Assembly (NCBI GenBank): GCA_902799745.1
Contig: CADCBQ010000013.1
Location: 55,280-119,279 of the forward strand
Direction of reading: 5' to 3'
DNA: 64,000 nucleotides
DNA from: Fibrobacter succinogenes
Lineage (GTDB): Bacteria; Fibrobacterota; Fibrobacteria; Fibrobacterales; Fibrobacteraceae
The translations under genes and the position numbers were made by a program. The notes below the pieces were generated by a model. The model ran no database searches and had not been told where the DNA came from. It worked only from the letters and a program-made list of their open reading frames with translations. Shown here one piece after another: positions 26,699 to 35,357 of the stretch; within the stretch, counting starts at the first letter, position 1; each line of letters begins with the position of its first letter.

Positions 26699-27658
26699 AT
26701 GATTGATCGCAACAAGCACTTCCTCCGCCTCATGGACTGGAGCGAAGAAAAAATCCTCGAAACAGTAGAAATCGCCTCTCGCCTGAAGGCTGAGGTTCAC
26801 GCTGGTAAGGTGTCCGACCGTCTGCACGGCCAGAACATCGCCATGTTCTTCGAGAAACCGTCGTTGCGAACTATTACCACTTTCCAGGTGGGCATGAACC
26901 AGCTCGGCGGCCACGCCGTGTTGCTCGCCCCCGATTCCATTGGCCTTGGCAAGCGCGAAAGTGTCAAGGACGTTGCCCGCTGCCTTAGCCGTTGGGTGAA
27001 CGCCATCGTAGTCCGCTGCTTTAAGCAGGACCTGGTGGAACAGCTCGCCGAATACGGTAGCGTGCCGGTCGTGAACGCCTTGACCGACGATTATCACCCG
27101 TGCCAGGCAATCGCTTTTGCCCAGATGATCAAGGAAAATCTCGGCGGATTCAAGAACGCCGATGGCAAGCCGAAGACAGTTGCCTTCATTGGTGACGGCA
27201 ACAACGTCGCTAACTCCTTCCTCGCCCTCGCCTCTAAGGTGGGCATGAACTTCACGCTCGCCTGCCCGAAGGGTTTCGAACAGCCCGCTAAGGTTGTCGA
27301 AGAAGCTCAGGAAGGCCTGAAGAAGCACGGTTGCCAGTACCGCGTATTCCACGATCCGAAGGAAGCCGTCAAGGACGCCGATATTCTTTATAGCGACGTG
27401 TGGGTTTCTATGGGTCAGGAAGGCGAAAAGGCTACGAAGCAGTCTCACTTCTTGCCGTTCCAGATCAACGACGAACTTTTGAAGCTTGCTCCGGCTCACT
27501 GCAAGGTCAGCCACTGCTTGCCGGCTCACCGCGGCGAAGAAATCACGGACTCCGTGATGGACAACCTCGATGTGAACATGAGCTTCGAAGAAGCGGAAAA
27601 CCGTTTGCACGCTCATAAGGCTGTTCTCTGGCAGGTCATGGAGCCTTTTGCTAAGTAA
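26699..27658 (+). CDS. argF: ornithine carbamoyltransferase
   Basis: Makes citrulline from ornithine and carbamoyl phosphate in arginine synthesis. Family motifs are present: carbamoyl-phosphate loop EKPSLRT near residue 48, DDYHPCQ near 125, the SMG ornithine motif (DVWVSMGQE) and the catalytic HCLPA near 265. The loop reads SLRTI where many OTCs have STRTR, so one arginine is missing. Start 26699 (AAAGGA upstream) is chosen over the longer 26666 frame, giving 319 aa. Its substrate supplier carB lies 2 kb downstream on the other strand. Confidence 0.93.
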   Translation: MIDRNKHFLRLMDWSEEKILETVEIASRLKAEVHAGKVSDRLHGQNIAMFFEKPSLRTITTFQVGMNQLGGHAVLLAPDSIGLGKRESVKDVARCLSRWVNAIVVRCFKQDLVEQLAEYGSVPVVNALTDDYHPCQAIAFAQMIKENLGGFKNADGKPKTVAFIGDGNNVANSFLALASKVGMNFTLACPKGFEQPAKVVEEAQEGLKKHGCQYRVFHDPKEAVKDADILYSDVWVSMGQEGEKATKQSHFLPFQINDELLKLAPAHCKVSHCLPAHRGEEITDSVMDNLDVNMSFEEAENRLHAHKAVLWQVMEPFAK

Positions 27659-27681
27659 GCTTGGCTATTCAGAAAAAGTTT

Positions 27682-27710
27682 AAGCTCGGCTCCGCCGGGC
27701 TTTACTTTTT
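27682..27710 (+). terminator. intrinsic terminator after argF
   Basis: AAGCTCGGC/GCCGGGCTT stem (one wobble) around TCC, then TACTTTTTT. The T-run abuts the TATATT promoter hexamer (27711-27716) of bioB. Confidence 0.85.
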
Positions 27711-27746
27711 TATATTTGGACGCGAAAAATGTTCAAGGAGTAAGAT

Positions 27747-28718
27747 ATGTCTTTTATCCAGGAACTTAAAGGAAAAGTCCTCGGCGGCTATGAAATTACT
27801 CGCGAAGAGGCAATTCAGCTTTTGAGCGAAGACCTGCAGAAACTTTGCGATGCCGCCAACGAAATTCGCGAAAAATTCCACGGCAACGATTTTGACTTTT
27901 GCTCCATCGTGAACGCTCGCAGCGGGCGTTGCTCCGAAAACTGCAAGTACTGCGCCCAGAGCAGTTACTACCACACCGGCGCCCCCGAATACAAGCTCCT
28001 CAGCGCCGACGAAATTGTTGAAGACGCCAAGAAGAAAGAAGCCGCGGGCATTCCGCGCTACTCCATCGTCACATCGGGCCGCACGCTCTCGAATCGCGAC
28101 GTGGAACAGATTTCAGAAGCCATTCGCCGCCTCAAGAAAGAGACAAAGCTTTCCGTATGCCTTTCGGCAGGACTCTTGAACAGGGAACAGTTCGACAAGT
28201 TGAAAGAAGCCGGCCTCACCCGCTTCCACAACAACCTGGAAACCTACCGCCGCCACTTCCCGGATGTTTGCACCACGCACACCTACGACGATAAGATTGG
28301 CGCATTGCAGAACGCCCTTGCCGCAGGTCTTGAAATCTGCAGCGGCGGCATCATGGGCCTCGGCGAAACCATGGAAGACCGCATCGACATGTGCCTGGAC
28401 CTCCGCAAACTCGGCGTCAAGTCCACACCGGTGAATGTACTGAACGCCATCCCGGGCACGCCCTACGAGAATCTTCCGAAACTCACGAACGACGAGTTCT
28501 GCCGCATTGTTGCAATTTACAGATTCATCAACCCGAAGGCATTCATCCGACTCGCGGGCGGCCGCGGCGTTCTCGGCGACGACGGCAAGCGCGCCTTCAA
28601 GAGCGGCGCCAACGCAGCCATCACCGACGACATGCTCACCACCGCAGGCGTCAACAGCTGCAAAGACTTCGAACTCGTTAAAGGCCTCGGCTTTACCCCG
28701 CACGGGTTTATCGGCTAA
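27747..28718 (+). CDS. bioB: biotin synthase
   Basis: Radical-SAM enzyme inserting sulfur into dethiobiotin. The SAM-cluster cysteines lie in CSENCKYCAQSS near residues 63-74, preceded by NARSGR. Later blocks GIMGLGET, VNVLNAIPGTP and RLAGGRG are typical, and the usual 323 aa are present. AAGGAG sits 8 bases before ATG. The promoter hexamer TATATT at 27711 overlaps the argF terminator, so the leader is about 25 bases. No other bio gene is in the window. Confidence 0.95.
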   Translation: MSFIQELKGKVLGGYEITREEAIQLLSEDLQKLCDAANEIREKFHGNDFDFCSIVNARSGRCSENCKYCAQSSYYHTGAPEYKLLSADEIVEDAKKKEAAGIPRYSIVTSGRTLSNRDVEQISEAIRRLKKETKLSVCLSAGLLNREQFDKLKEAGLTRFHNNLETYRRHFPDVCTTHTYDDKIGALQNALAAGLEICSGGIMGLGETMEDRIDMCLDLRKLGVKSTPVNVLNAIPGTPYENLPKLTNDEFCRIVAIYRFINPKAFIRLAGGRGVLGDDGKRAFKSGANAAITDDMLTTAGVNSCKDFELVKGLGFTPHGFIG

Positions 28719-28720
28719 TA

Positions 28721-28781
28721 TATTCCAACTTGGAATATCGAAAACAAAGAAAATCGTACCACTTTAGAAATAAAGTGGTAT
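28721..28781. promoter_or_regulatory. two operator-like palindromes after bioB
   Basis: ATATTCCAA-C-TTGGAATAT (28721-28739) begins two bases after the bioB stop. TACCACTTTA-GAAA-TAAAGTGGTA (28758-28781) follows and runs directly into TATATT (28780-28785). Neither has a T-run, so they do not look like terminators. The second is placed where an operator for the following RNA promoter would lie. Both are perfect, with 9- and 10-bp arms. Confidence 0.55.
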
Positions 28782-28789
28782 ATTAATGA

Positions 28790-28897
28790 TTGAGCCCTTC
28801 TGGTGGATAAGAAGCGCCGGCGTCGCAGCCGTTCCAGTCAGCAATCGCGAGCCGCAAGTCTCTAGACGAGACAGACCCACCAGAGCGGCTTTTTTTG
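28790..28897 (+). ncRNA. candidate structured small RNA
   Basis: About 105 bases of GC-rich sequence with no reading frame, between a TATATT promoter hexamer and a seven-T run. TCTGGTGG at 28800-28807 can pair with CCACCAGA at 28878-28885 and enclose hairpins CGGC/GCCG (28819-28832) and GTCTC/GAGAC (28859-28873). AGCCGC (28851-28856) can instead pair with GCGGCT (28886-28891) directly before the T-run as a terminator; together these make a pseudoknot or alternative folds. It does not fit SRP RNA, tmRNA, RNase P or common riboswitches by eye. No plus-strand gene follows, so it is probably a free sRNA. Confidence 0.55.
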
Positions 28898-28914
28898 TAC
28901 CCTGAAATCATCAT

Positions 28915-28945
28915 CAAAAAAGGCCGTAGCATATTGCTACGACCT
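28915..28945 (-). terminator. intrinsic terminator for carB
   Basis: GGCCGTAGC/GCTACGACC stem (one G-U wobble on the minus strand) with an ATATT loop, followed on the minus strand by a run of six T. It lies about 57 bases after the carB stop. Confidence 0.85.
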
Positions 28946-28956
28946 TTAATTGTTTT

Positions 28957-28994
28957 AGATCCTTCCCCTGAAACAAGTTCAGGGTCAGGATGAC
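28957..28994. repeat. REP-like GATCCTTC...TCAGGATGAC element
   Basis: Begins AGATCCTTC and ends TCAGGATGAC, with internal inverted repeat CCTGAA/TTCAGG. The same ends occur at 32306-32346 on the other side of carB and, in variant form, at 4438-4463. It lies between the carB stop and its terminator. Confidence 0.6.
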
Positions 28995-29001
28995 ATTCGC
29001 A

Positions 29002-32000
29002 TTACACCTCTTCGATGCTTGCGTGGTACTCTTGGAGAGACTTCACGGCGCCATGGCCGTTCCTTGCGGCGGCGATGCCCTTCACGGTGTTGTAGGCACC
29101 GGCGAGCGTGGTGATGTAAGGCACCTTGTACTTGATGGCGGCCTTGCGGATGGCGCTTTCGTCCTTGATGGCGTCGCGCTTTGCCCACGGCGTGTTGATG
29201 ATGAGGTTCACCTGCTTGTTCAGGATGATATCGAGAACGTTCGGGCGGCCTTCAGCAATCTTGTTCACCACTTCGCACTTGACACCGGCAGCTTCGTAGA
29301 ACTTGGCGGTACCTTCGGTAGCGTAAATCTTGAAGCCGAGCTTCTGGAATTCCTTACCGATTTCGATAGCCTGTTCGGAGAGGTTCACCTTGTCAGAAAG
29401 GCTGATGAGCACAGCACCTTCGGACGGGAGGAAGGAACCGGCGGCTTCCTGGCTCTTGTAGTAAGCGAGGGCGTAGTCGTCGGAAAGGCCGAGCACTTCA
29501 CCAGTGGAGCGCATTTCGGGGCCGAGAACCGGGTCCACCTTCGGGAACTTGTCGAACGGGAACACGGCTTCCTTGGCACCGTGGTGGTTGAACTTTTTGT
29601 CCTTGAGCTTGAGGTCTTCGAGCTTGGCACCGAGCATCAGGCGGGTTGCGAGGCGGGCCATCTGGGTGTTACAAACCTTGGAGACCAGCGGCACCGTGCG
29701 GGAGGCACGCGGGTTCGCTTCGAGCACGAACACCTTGCCGTCTTCGATAGCGTACTGCATGTTCATGAGGCCGCAAACGTGGAGGGCTTCAGCAATCTTC
29801 CTGGTATAATCCTTGATGGTTGCCAAGTTTTCCTTGGTGATGGTCACCGGCGGGATGATGCAGGCGGAGTCACCGGAGTGGACACCGGCAAGTTCGACGT
29901 GTTCCATCACGGACGGGATGTAAACGTGTTCGCCGTCAGAGAGGGCGTCGGCTTCGCATTCGAGAGCGTTGTGGAGGAAGCGGTCGATGAGGAGCGGACG
30001 ATCCGGAGTCACGCCGACAGCCTTGGCAACGTATTCGCGGAGCATGTTTTCATCGTAAATGACTTCCATGCCGCGGCCGCCAAGCACGAAGCTCGGGCGG
30101 ATCATCACCGGGTAGCCACCAATCTGCTTGACGCAAGCGAGGGCTTCGTCGATGTTGGTGGCCATGCCGCTTTCCGGCATCGGGATGCCGAGCTGGTCCA
30201 TCATCTTGCGGAACAGGTCGCGGTCTTCGGCGATGTCGATGGAGTCGATGCTCGTACCGAGAATCTTGACGCCTTCGTCGCTCAAAGCGCGGGCAATGTT
30301 CAACGGAGTCTGACCACCGAACTGCACGATCACGCCAGCCGGCTTTTCCTTGTGGTAAATCTGGAGCACGTCTTCGAGGCTGACCGGTTCGAAGTAGAGC
30401 TTGTCGGAGGTATCGTAGTCGGTAGAAACCGTTTCGGGGTTGCAGTTCACCATGATGGTTTCGTAACCCATTTCGCGGAGAGCCATTGCAGCGTGGCAGC
30501 AGCAGTAGTCGAATTCGATACCCTGACCGATTCTGTTCGGGCCACCGCCCAAGATCATGATCTTCTTCGGGTTGTTGGAAGCGGTAGATTCGTCCTTGCA
30601 GTTGTAGGTGCTGTAGTAGTAGAACTGGTTTTCAACACCGCTCACCGGCACTGCGCACCAGCCTTCAACCACGCCGAGTTCGGTGCGCTTCTTGCGCACG
30701 TCCTTTTCGCGGATGCCGAGGATCTTGGCAATATACTTGTCGCTGAAGCCGTCCTTCTTGGCCTTGATGAGGAGTTCATCGGCCGGGAGGCGGCCCGGAG
30801 TCTTGAGCATTTCTTCTTCGAGTTCCACGAGTTCGCGCATCTGCTGCACGAAGTAGGCCTTTTCGTAGGTGGCGGCGAAGATTTCTTCGTCGGTAGCGCC
30901 CTTACGGATGGCTTCGTACATCTGGAAGTGACGTTCGGAAGAAGCAGTCTTCATCATTTCGAGGAGCTCTTCCTTGCTCTTCTTGTTGAAGTCCTTGGCA
31001 AAGCCGAGGCCGGAACGACCGTTTTCGAGGCCGCGGATAGCCTTCTGGAGGGTTTCCTTGTAGGTCTTGCCGATAGCCATGACTTCGCCCACGGCCTTCA
31101 TCTGGGTGCCGAGGCAGTCATCCACACCGCGGAACTTTTCGAATGCCCAGCGAGCAAACTTGAGCACCACGTAGTCACCGCTCGGGGTGTACTTTTCGAG
31201 GCTTCCGTCGCGCCAGTACGGAATCTGGTCGAGGGTGAGGCCTGCGGCGAGCTTTGCAGAAATGAGGGCGATCGGGAAGCCGGTAGCCTTGGAAGCAAGA
31301 GCGGAAGAGCGGCTGGTACGCGGGTTGATTTCGATAATCACCACGCGGCCGGTCTTCGGGTCGTGAGCGAACTGCACGTTGGTACCGCCAATCACGCCGA
31401 TGGATTCCACAATCTTGAAGGCCTTTTCCTTCAGTTCTTCTTCGAGCTTCTTGTCGATGGTGAGGAACGGGGCTGCGCAGAAGGAGTCGCCGGTATGCAC
31501 GCCCACCGGGTCGATGTTTTCGATGAAGCAGATGGCAATCATCTGGTTCTTGGAGTCGCGAACCACTTCAACTTCCAGCTCTTCCCAACCGAGAATGGAT
31601 TCCTCGATGAGGCACTGGTGCGTCATCGAGAGTTCAAGACCGTTAGAGCAAATGGTGCGGAGTTCTTCCACGTTGTAGCAGAAACCGCCGCCTGCACCAC
31701 CCATGGTGTATGCCGGGCGAACCACCACCGGGTAGCCGATTTCGGAAACGATCTTTTCGGCTTCTTCCACGGAGTGGCAAATGCCGGAGCGCGGAGTATC
31801 GATGCCGAGCTTCTGCATGGTTTCCTTGAAAATTTCACGGTCTTCGCCGCGTTCGATAGCGTCGAGGTTCACACCGATGACCTTCACGCCGTACTTGTCC
31901 AGCACGCCAGCCTTGCTCAAAGCAGAGGCGAGGTTCAAGCCGGTCTGACCGCCCAAGTTCGGGAGGAGAGCCTGCGGGCGTTCCTTTTCGATAATCTGGG

Positions 32001-32266
32001 TGAGGCGGGCGACGTTCAGCGGTTCGATGTAAGTGGCATCGGCCATGACCGGGTCGGTCATGATGGTAGCCGGGTTGGAGTTCACGAGCACAATCTTGTA
32101 ACCCTGTTCGCGCAGGGCCTTGCAAGCCTGGGAGCACAATCTTGTAACCCTGTTCGCGCAGGGCCTTGCAAGCCTGGGTGCCGGAATAGTCGAATTCGCA
32201 AGCCTGACCGATCACGATCGGGCCAGAACCGATGATAAGGACTTTGTCGATGCCTTCAATCTTCAT
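29002..32266 (-). CDS. carB: carbamoyl-phosphate synthase large subunit, frameshifted by a 46-bp duplication
   Basis: Makes carbamoyl phosphate from glutamine-derived ammonia, bicarbonate and ATP for arginine and pyrimidines. Both ATP-grasp halves are complete ([17 protein letters not shown] opens the second) and the C-terminal MGS-like regulatory domain is present. The N-terminus starts at ATG 32266 ([20 protein letters not shown]) in one frame, while everything after the duplication at 32086-32178 continues in another. Removing exactly one 46-base copy restores a single 1072-codon frame of normal length. As written the gene would give only a short N-terminal fragment, or a protein lacking its first 30 residues from an internal start. 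It may be a real mutation or an assembly error. Confidence 0.93.
32086..32178. repeat. 46-bp tandem duplication inside carB
   Basis: Positions 32086-32132 are identical to 32132-32178 at a shift of exactly 46 bases (unit starts GAGCACAATCTTGTAACC). Because 46 is not a multiple of three it shifts the carB reading frame near codon 30-45. It translates in one frame to a repeat of the [15 protein letters not shown] segment. Confidence 0.97.
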
Positions 32267-32531
32267 TTTGTTTTCTCCGTATGACTAATAATTATTAAAT
32301 CCAATAGATCCTTCGACTTCGCCCTTCGGGCTGCGCTCAGGATGACATAAAAAAAACGCTGAACCAAACGGTCCAGCAAAAATAAAATCAGAAAAACAAT
32401 TAACCTTGGAAAAACCAATTGCGGTTGCGCAGTGGATTGCGCACTTTGCATTGCACGGGGGCAAGGGCATTGCAATATTTTGGTTCATCTTTTCGTCTAG
32501 ATTACACAAGGTTCAAACTTGTGCAAATATA
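32267..32531 (-). promoter_or_regulatory. carB leader with attenuator-like terminator
   Basis: On the minus strand a TATATT hexamer (32531-32526) is followed by about 250 bases before the carB ATG. The leader holds a CACAAG/CTTGTG hairpin, a TGCGCA/TGCGCA hairpin and then a full intrinsic terminator (32349-32377: GCTGGACC/GGTTCAGC, then eight T). A short frame opens at an ATG near 32488 and reads through the terminator (MNQNIAMPLPP ... AGPFGSAFF). This arrangement suggests transcription attenuation of carB by arginine, pyrimidines or translation; alternatively the upstream part is a separate small RNA. A REP-like element occupies 32306-32346. Confidence 0.5.
32306..32346. repeat. REP-like GATCCTTC...TCAGGATGAC element
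   Basis: AGATCCTTCGACTTC ... GCTCAGGATGAC, with GCCCTTCGGGC hairpin in the middle. It shares ends with the element at 28957-28994. It lies between the leader terminator and the carB start. Confidence 0.65.
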
Positions 32532-32587
32532 GACAAAAAATGTAATGCTTTCAAGGCAAAAACAAAAAAATGAAAAATAATTTCGGC

Positions 32588-32752
32588 TTACGGTTCAACG
32601 GCCGGTTCTTCAGCCGGTTCTCCGCTAGCGCAATCCGCAGCGTTGGGGTCTACGGTGCAATGGTCATCCGCTTCTGTACTTGCGGTACCACAACCTGCAA
32701 AAGCAAGCGCCAGAGCCAAAATAGAGGCAAATCCGACAAATTTACGAATCAT
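32588..32752 (-). CDS. small lipoprotein, 54 aa
   Basis: A short gene with a textbook lipoprotein signal: MIRKF, a hydrophobic stretch and lipobox AFAGCG with Cys21. The mature part has only 34 residues, rich in Asp, Glu, Ala and Pro, with two further cysteines (Cys32, Cys41) that could form a disulfide, and a repetitive EPAEEPAVEP tail. AACGAGGGAT precedes ATG. The function is unknown; small acidic lipoproteins of this kind are often abundant envelope components. It is too short for usual gene callers, but signal and ribosome site agree. Confidence 0.75.
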   Translation of the reverse strand: MIRKFVGFASILALALAFAGCGTASTEADDHCTVDPNAADCASGEPAEEPAVEP

Positions 32753-32837
32753 ATATCCCTCGTTAATTAATTGATATTCAACACCTTACGCTTTGCAATA
32801 TAGTAAAAGGCGAGTGCTGCGGCGTTGAACACCCAAC

Positions 32838-32865
32838 AAAAAAGCACCCGGGAATTCCCGAGTGC
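32838..32865 (-). terminator. intrinsic terminator for hup
   Basis: GCACTCGGG/CCCGGGTGC stem (one wobble) with an AATT loop, followed on the minus strand by six T. It lies 27 bases after the HU stop. Confidence 0.92.
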
Positions 32866-32891
32866 AAAAGCAAATCGCTTTAAGAGCAAAA

Positions 32892-33194
32892 TTACTTCTT
32901 AGCAGTCTTGGTCTTCTTAGCGGTTTCCTTAAGGGCGGCACCGACCTTGAAGGAAACAGTCTTGGAAGCCTTGATCTTGATCGTAGCACCAGTCTGCGGA
33001 TTGCGGCCGGTACGTGCTGCACGTTCCTTAACGGTGAAGGTACCGAAACCGATCAGCTGAACGAGACCGTCCTTCTTGATACCAGCGGTGATGCCGTCGA
33101 GAACAGCGTCAACAGCGCGGCCAGCAGCGGCCTTGGATTCAATGCCAGCTTCCTTGTTAGCGAGGATGGCGTCGATGAGATCTTGCTTATTCAT
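32892..33194 (-). CDS. hup: HU-family DNA-binding protein
   Basis: A 100-aa histone-like protein that bends and compacts DNA as a dimer. The HU pattern is complete: MNKQDLIDAILAN, GLVQLIGFGTFTVKERAAR, then GRNPQTGATIKI in the DNA-binding arm and SKTVSFKVGAALK, plus a short Lys-rich extension (KKTKTAKK). A strong promoter TATAAT (33240-33235 on the minus strand) and AAGGAG 8 bases from ATG suggest high expression. IHF shares this fold, but single-gene context and sequence favour HU. Confidence 0.93.
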   Translation of the reverse strand: MNKQDLIDAILANKEAGIESKAAAGRAVDAVLDGITAGIKKDGLVQLIGFGTFTVKERAARTGRNPQTGATIKIKASKTVSFKVGAALKETAKKTKTAKK

Positions 33195-33202
33195 TTTATT
33201 AA

Positions 33203-33245
33203 CTCCTTGAGTAGGTTAAGAATTTTATAGTGATATTATACTTTT
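33203..33245 (-). promoter_or_regulatory. hup promoter and ribosome-binding site
   Basis: On the minus strand, AGTATAAT gives a near-perfect -10 about 40 bases before the ATG. AAGGAG (33208-33203) is the ribosome site. Unlike many genes here this one has a normal leader. Long A/T runs upstream (33240-33290) may act as an UP-like element. Confidence 0.6.
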
Positions 33246-33300
33246 TTTTTTGCGTCGCGGCACACTTTTTTTGAAAATTTTTTGAAAAATCCTTATAAAA

Positions 33301-34428
33301 TCAAGCCTCGGGCGGTGGTTCGGTTTCAGCCTCTACAATCGTGTCTGCTTTCTTCTGAATTTTATCTAAGTACACAAGACACAGACAAGTGAAAGGAATC
33401 GCAACGATCAAGCCGAGGAATCCGAGGAGTTTACCCCAGATAGAAAGCGACAAGAGAATGCCTACCGGCGGCAAGTCCATCGAGGAACCGACAATCTTTG
33501 GCACCAAGAACATGTCTTCGATAATTTGTACAATCAAGTAAACTGCGCTCACAAGCAATGCGACTTCCCAGAACGGCATACCCTTGTCGAGAGCATAGAC
33601 CACCGCTAGCAGTAAGGCCACGGGGATAGTCGCCAACTGCAGATACGGCACCATGTTCAGCGCGCCAGAGAAGAGGCCAAAGGCGACTCCCATAGGCAGT
33701 CCGATGATTCCAAAGCCGATTGCATACAAAATACCAACCGTCAACGCAACCAAGGATTGTGCGCGGAAATAGCTGCCCATGAACACGTCCATTTTCTTTG
33801 CAAAATCAGATGCACCTTCTTTATACCTTCTCGGGAACAACTTCTTGATACCGCCGCGAAGCTTAGGCATATCCAGCATAATGAACACGAGATACATAAA
33901 AATCAAGATTGCACCGGAGAGCCACACAAACAAATTAGAAGTCTTGGCAAGCACGTTCCATGCACTCGGCAAAACCTTTCCGGCCACGGACTGCGCGGCA
34001 TTCCAGAAGTCGAGAGTCTGCATGGCAACAGCGACCTTGTTCCAAGAAATAAGCGTCTTAATTTCTTGCCACAAGTTTTTCGGCACAAACATCGACAAGC
34101 GATCGGCCCATGTGGAATCGCTGAAGAGTTTCGGAATCAGTTCACCCAAGTGTCTGATTTCGCCGACCACCATCGGCACGAAAATCCACACAGCTCCGCC
34201 CACCACAAGAATCATCAGCGTAAGCACTGCAACAACAGCGACAATACGGTACTTGACTTTATTCTGAATTCTAGTTACCAGAGGATCGAAAATGTATGCC
34301 ACCAAAAACGCCGCAAAGAACGGAGCAAGCACACCGCTCAAATAATGCAAGACCCAAAGCAAAATGCCAAGTCCTGCAGCCATAATCAACAACCGCATCA
34401 CGCGGTCAATCGTCCAAATACGTCTCAT
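33301..34428 (-). CDS. AI-2E family (PerM-type) transporter
   Basis: A 375-aa inner-membrane protein with seven or eight hydrophobic segments and the family's late PxxxGxxxSLSIWGKLLGFLGLIVAIP-like region (here VGILLSLSIWGKLLGF). Members export AI-2, act in Na+/H+ exchange or are of unknown function. It is the last gene of the overlapping reverse operon 36617-33301; its ATG overlaps the stop of the AraC-type sensor gene by four bases (ATGA). Confidence 0.85.
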   Translation of the reverse strand: MRRIWTIDRVMRLLIMAAGLGILLWVLHYLSGVLAPFFAAFLVAYIFDPLVTRIQNKVKYRIVAVVAVLTLMILVVGGAVWIFVPMVVGEIRHLGELIPKLFSDSTWADRLSMFVPKNLWQEIKTLISWNKVAVAMQTLDFWNAAQSVAGKVLPSAWNVLAKTSNLFVWLSGAILIFMYLVFIMLDMPKLRGGIKKLFPRRYKEGASDFAKKMDVFMGSYFRAQSLVALTVGILYAIGFGIIGLPMGVAFGLFSGALNMVPYLQLATIPVALLLAVVYALDKGMPFWEVALLVSAVYLIVQIIEDMFLVPKIVGSSMDLPPVGILLSLSIWGKLLGFLGLIVAIPFTCLCLVYLDKIQKKADTIVEAETEPPPEA

Positions 34429-35357
34429 TTCTTTGTCCTGAATTCCAACGGTTTTACGCCATAAACCTTGGCAAAATCTTTTTCGAACGTGGCCGGATTC
34501 TTTTCTCCCACGACAAGTGCAATTTCAGCAACCGAACGGTCCGATTCCTTCAAAAGTTTGGCGGCATTTTCCATACGGGATTTCAATTCGTTCAGCTTCT
34601 TTTCGCGAGCAGCCACGCTGCTTTTAGAATTGCGAACCGTCAACGCCACAATACCAGCATACACCAAGGCAATCACCACGAGTGCCACGATCATGAGCGC
34701 CTTGAAGGTGCGGTTTTCGCCCCAAAGTTTAATCGTACGCACCACGATATCGTCGGGAATGCCAAGCATAGTTCCTTCGCCGTTCGTGATTTCGAAGAAC
34801 ATGCCGCGGTTCATGTAGCGCAGGCCATCGTCCTTGTCAAGACCTTGCATCGCAAGCCACCATTCAGGCACCTTAAAGTCAAGCATCGACACAGAAGCCC
34901 GACTCTTTTTATCGCGAACAATCACGGGCGCTTGTGCAACCATCGGGCGGTAGCTCTGGTACACATTCTTTTTACTGTACACAGGGTCATCATTCAGAAT
35001 CTTGATACCCACGCGTTGCATGCGACCCGTTTCAACATCAACGACGAGAGAATCGAAATCCGAGAAGTCGAAGAATCCATTTGCGGGGCGGTTGTTAACC
35101 GAGAGCAAATTGATTCCGACACCTGCATACGGATAAGCCATGCCCGAGCGGATATTCACATGCGCAGAAACCACGGAATCTTGATTCGAAAGCTCGACAG
35201 TCGAGAAGCCTCCTACATTTGCATCGGAGACCGCGTACACTTGGAAAGTTGATCCCGGGAACAGGATTTGTTCTGATGCGCCAAACTTAATGAACAAGAA
35301 TGTCCATACGGCGACAACAGCTACAAACGCAGCTGTTGCGATGATGATTTTTTTCAT
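34425..35357 (-). CDS. membrane-anchored regulator: periplasmic beta-sandwich plus AraC-type HTH
   Basis: A 310-aa protein with an unusual layout. A transmembrane helix (about 4-24) is followed by a periplasmic domain of about 190 residues (FFDFSDFDSLVVDVETGRMQ), which resembles the CBM11/CIA30-like beta-sandwiches of this organism's enzymes. A second membrane helix follows (about 219-240), then a cytoplasmic coiled linker and a C-terminal half-HTH of AraC type (LLKESDRSVAEIALVVGEKN ... FAKVYGVKPLEFR). It would sense an envelope or sugar signal and act on DNA directly from the membrane. It overlaps its partner gene upstream (35354) and perM downstream by four bases each. Target genes and ligand are unknown. 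Confidence 0.65.
   Translation of the reverse strand: MKKIIIATAAFVAVVAVWTFLFIKFGASEQILFPGSTFQVYAVSDANVGGFSTVELSNQDSVVSAHVNIRSGMAYPYAGVGINLLSVNNRPANGFFDFSDFDSLVVDVETGRMQRVGIKILNDDPVYSKKNVYQSYRPMVAQAPVIVRDKKSRASVSMLDFKVPEWWLAMQGLDKDDGLRYMNRGMFFEITNGEGTMLGIPDDIVVRTIKLWGENRTFKALMIVALVVIALVYAGIVALTVRNSKSSVAAREKKLNELKSRMENAAKLLKESDRSVAEIALVVGEKNPATFEKDFAKVYGVKPLEFRTKK

Noticed and set aside
28990..32235. Very long open frame (1081 codons) on the plus strand
   Set aside because: It is exactly antisense to carB, whose product is recognisable along its whole length. GC-rich third positions keep the opposite frame open; the translation is Val/His/Glu-biased and not protein-like.
32285..32509. 74-codon protein gene upstream of carB
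   Set aside because: The frame runs through an intrinsic terminator and a REP-like element (giving CHPERSP...VEGS residues), typical of non-coding repeat DNA. Its first part may still be a leader peptide.
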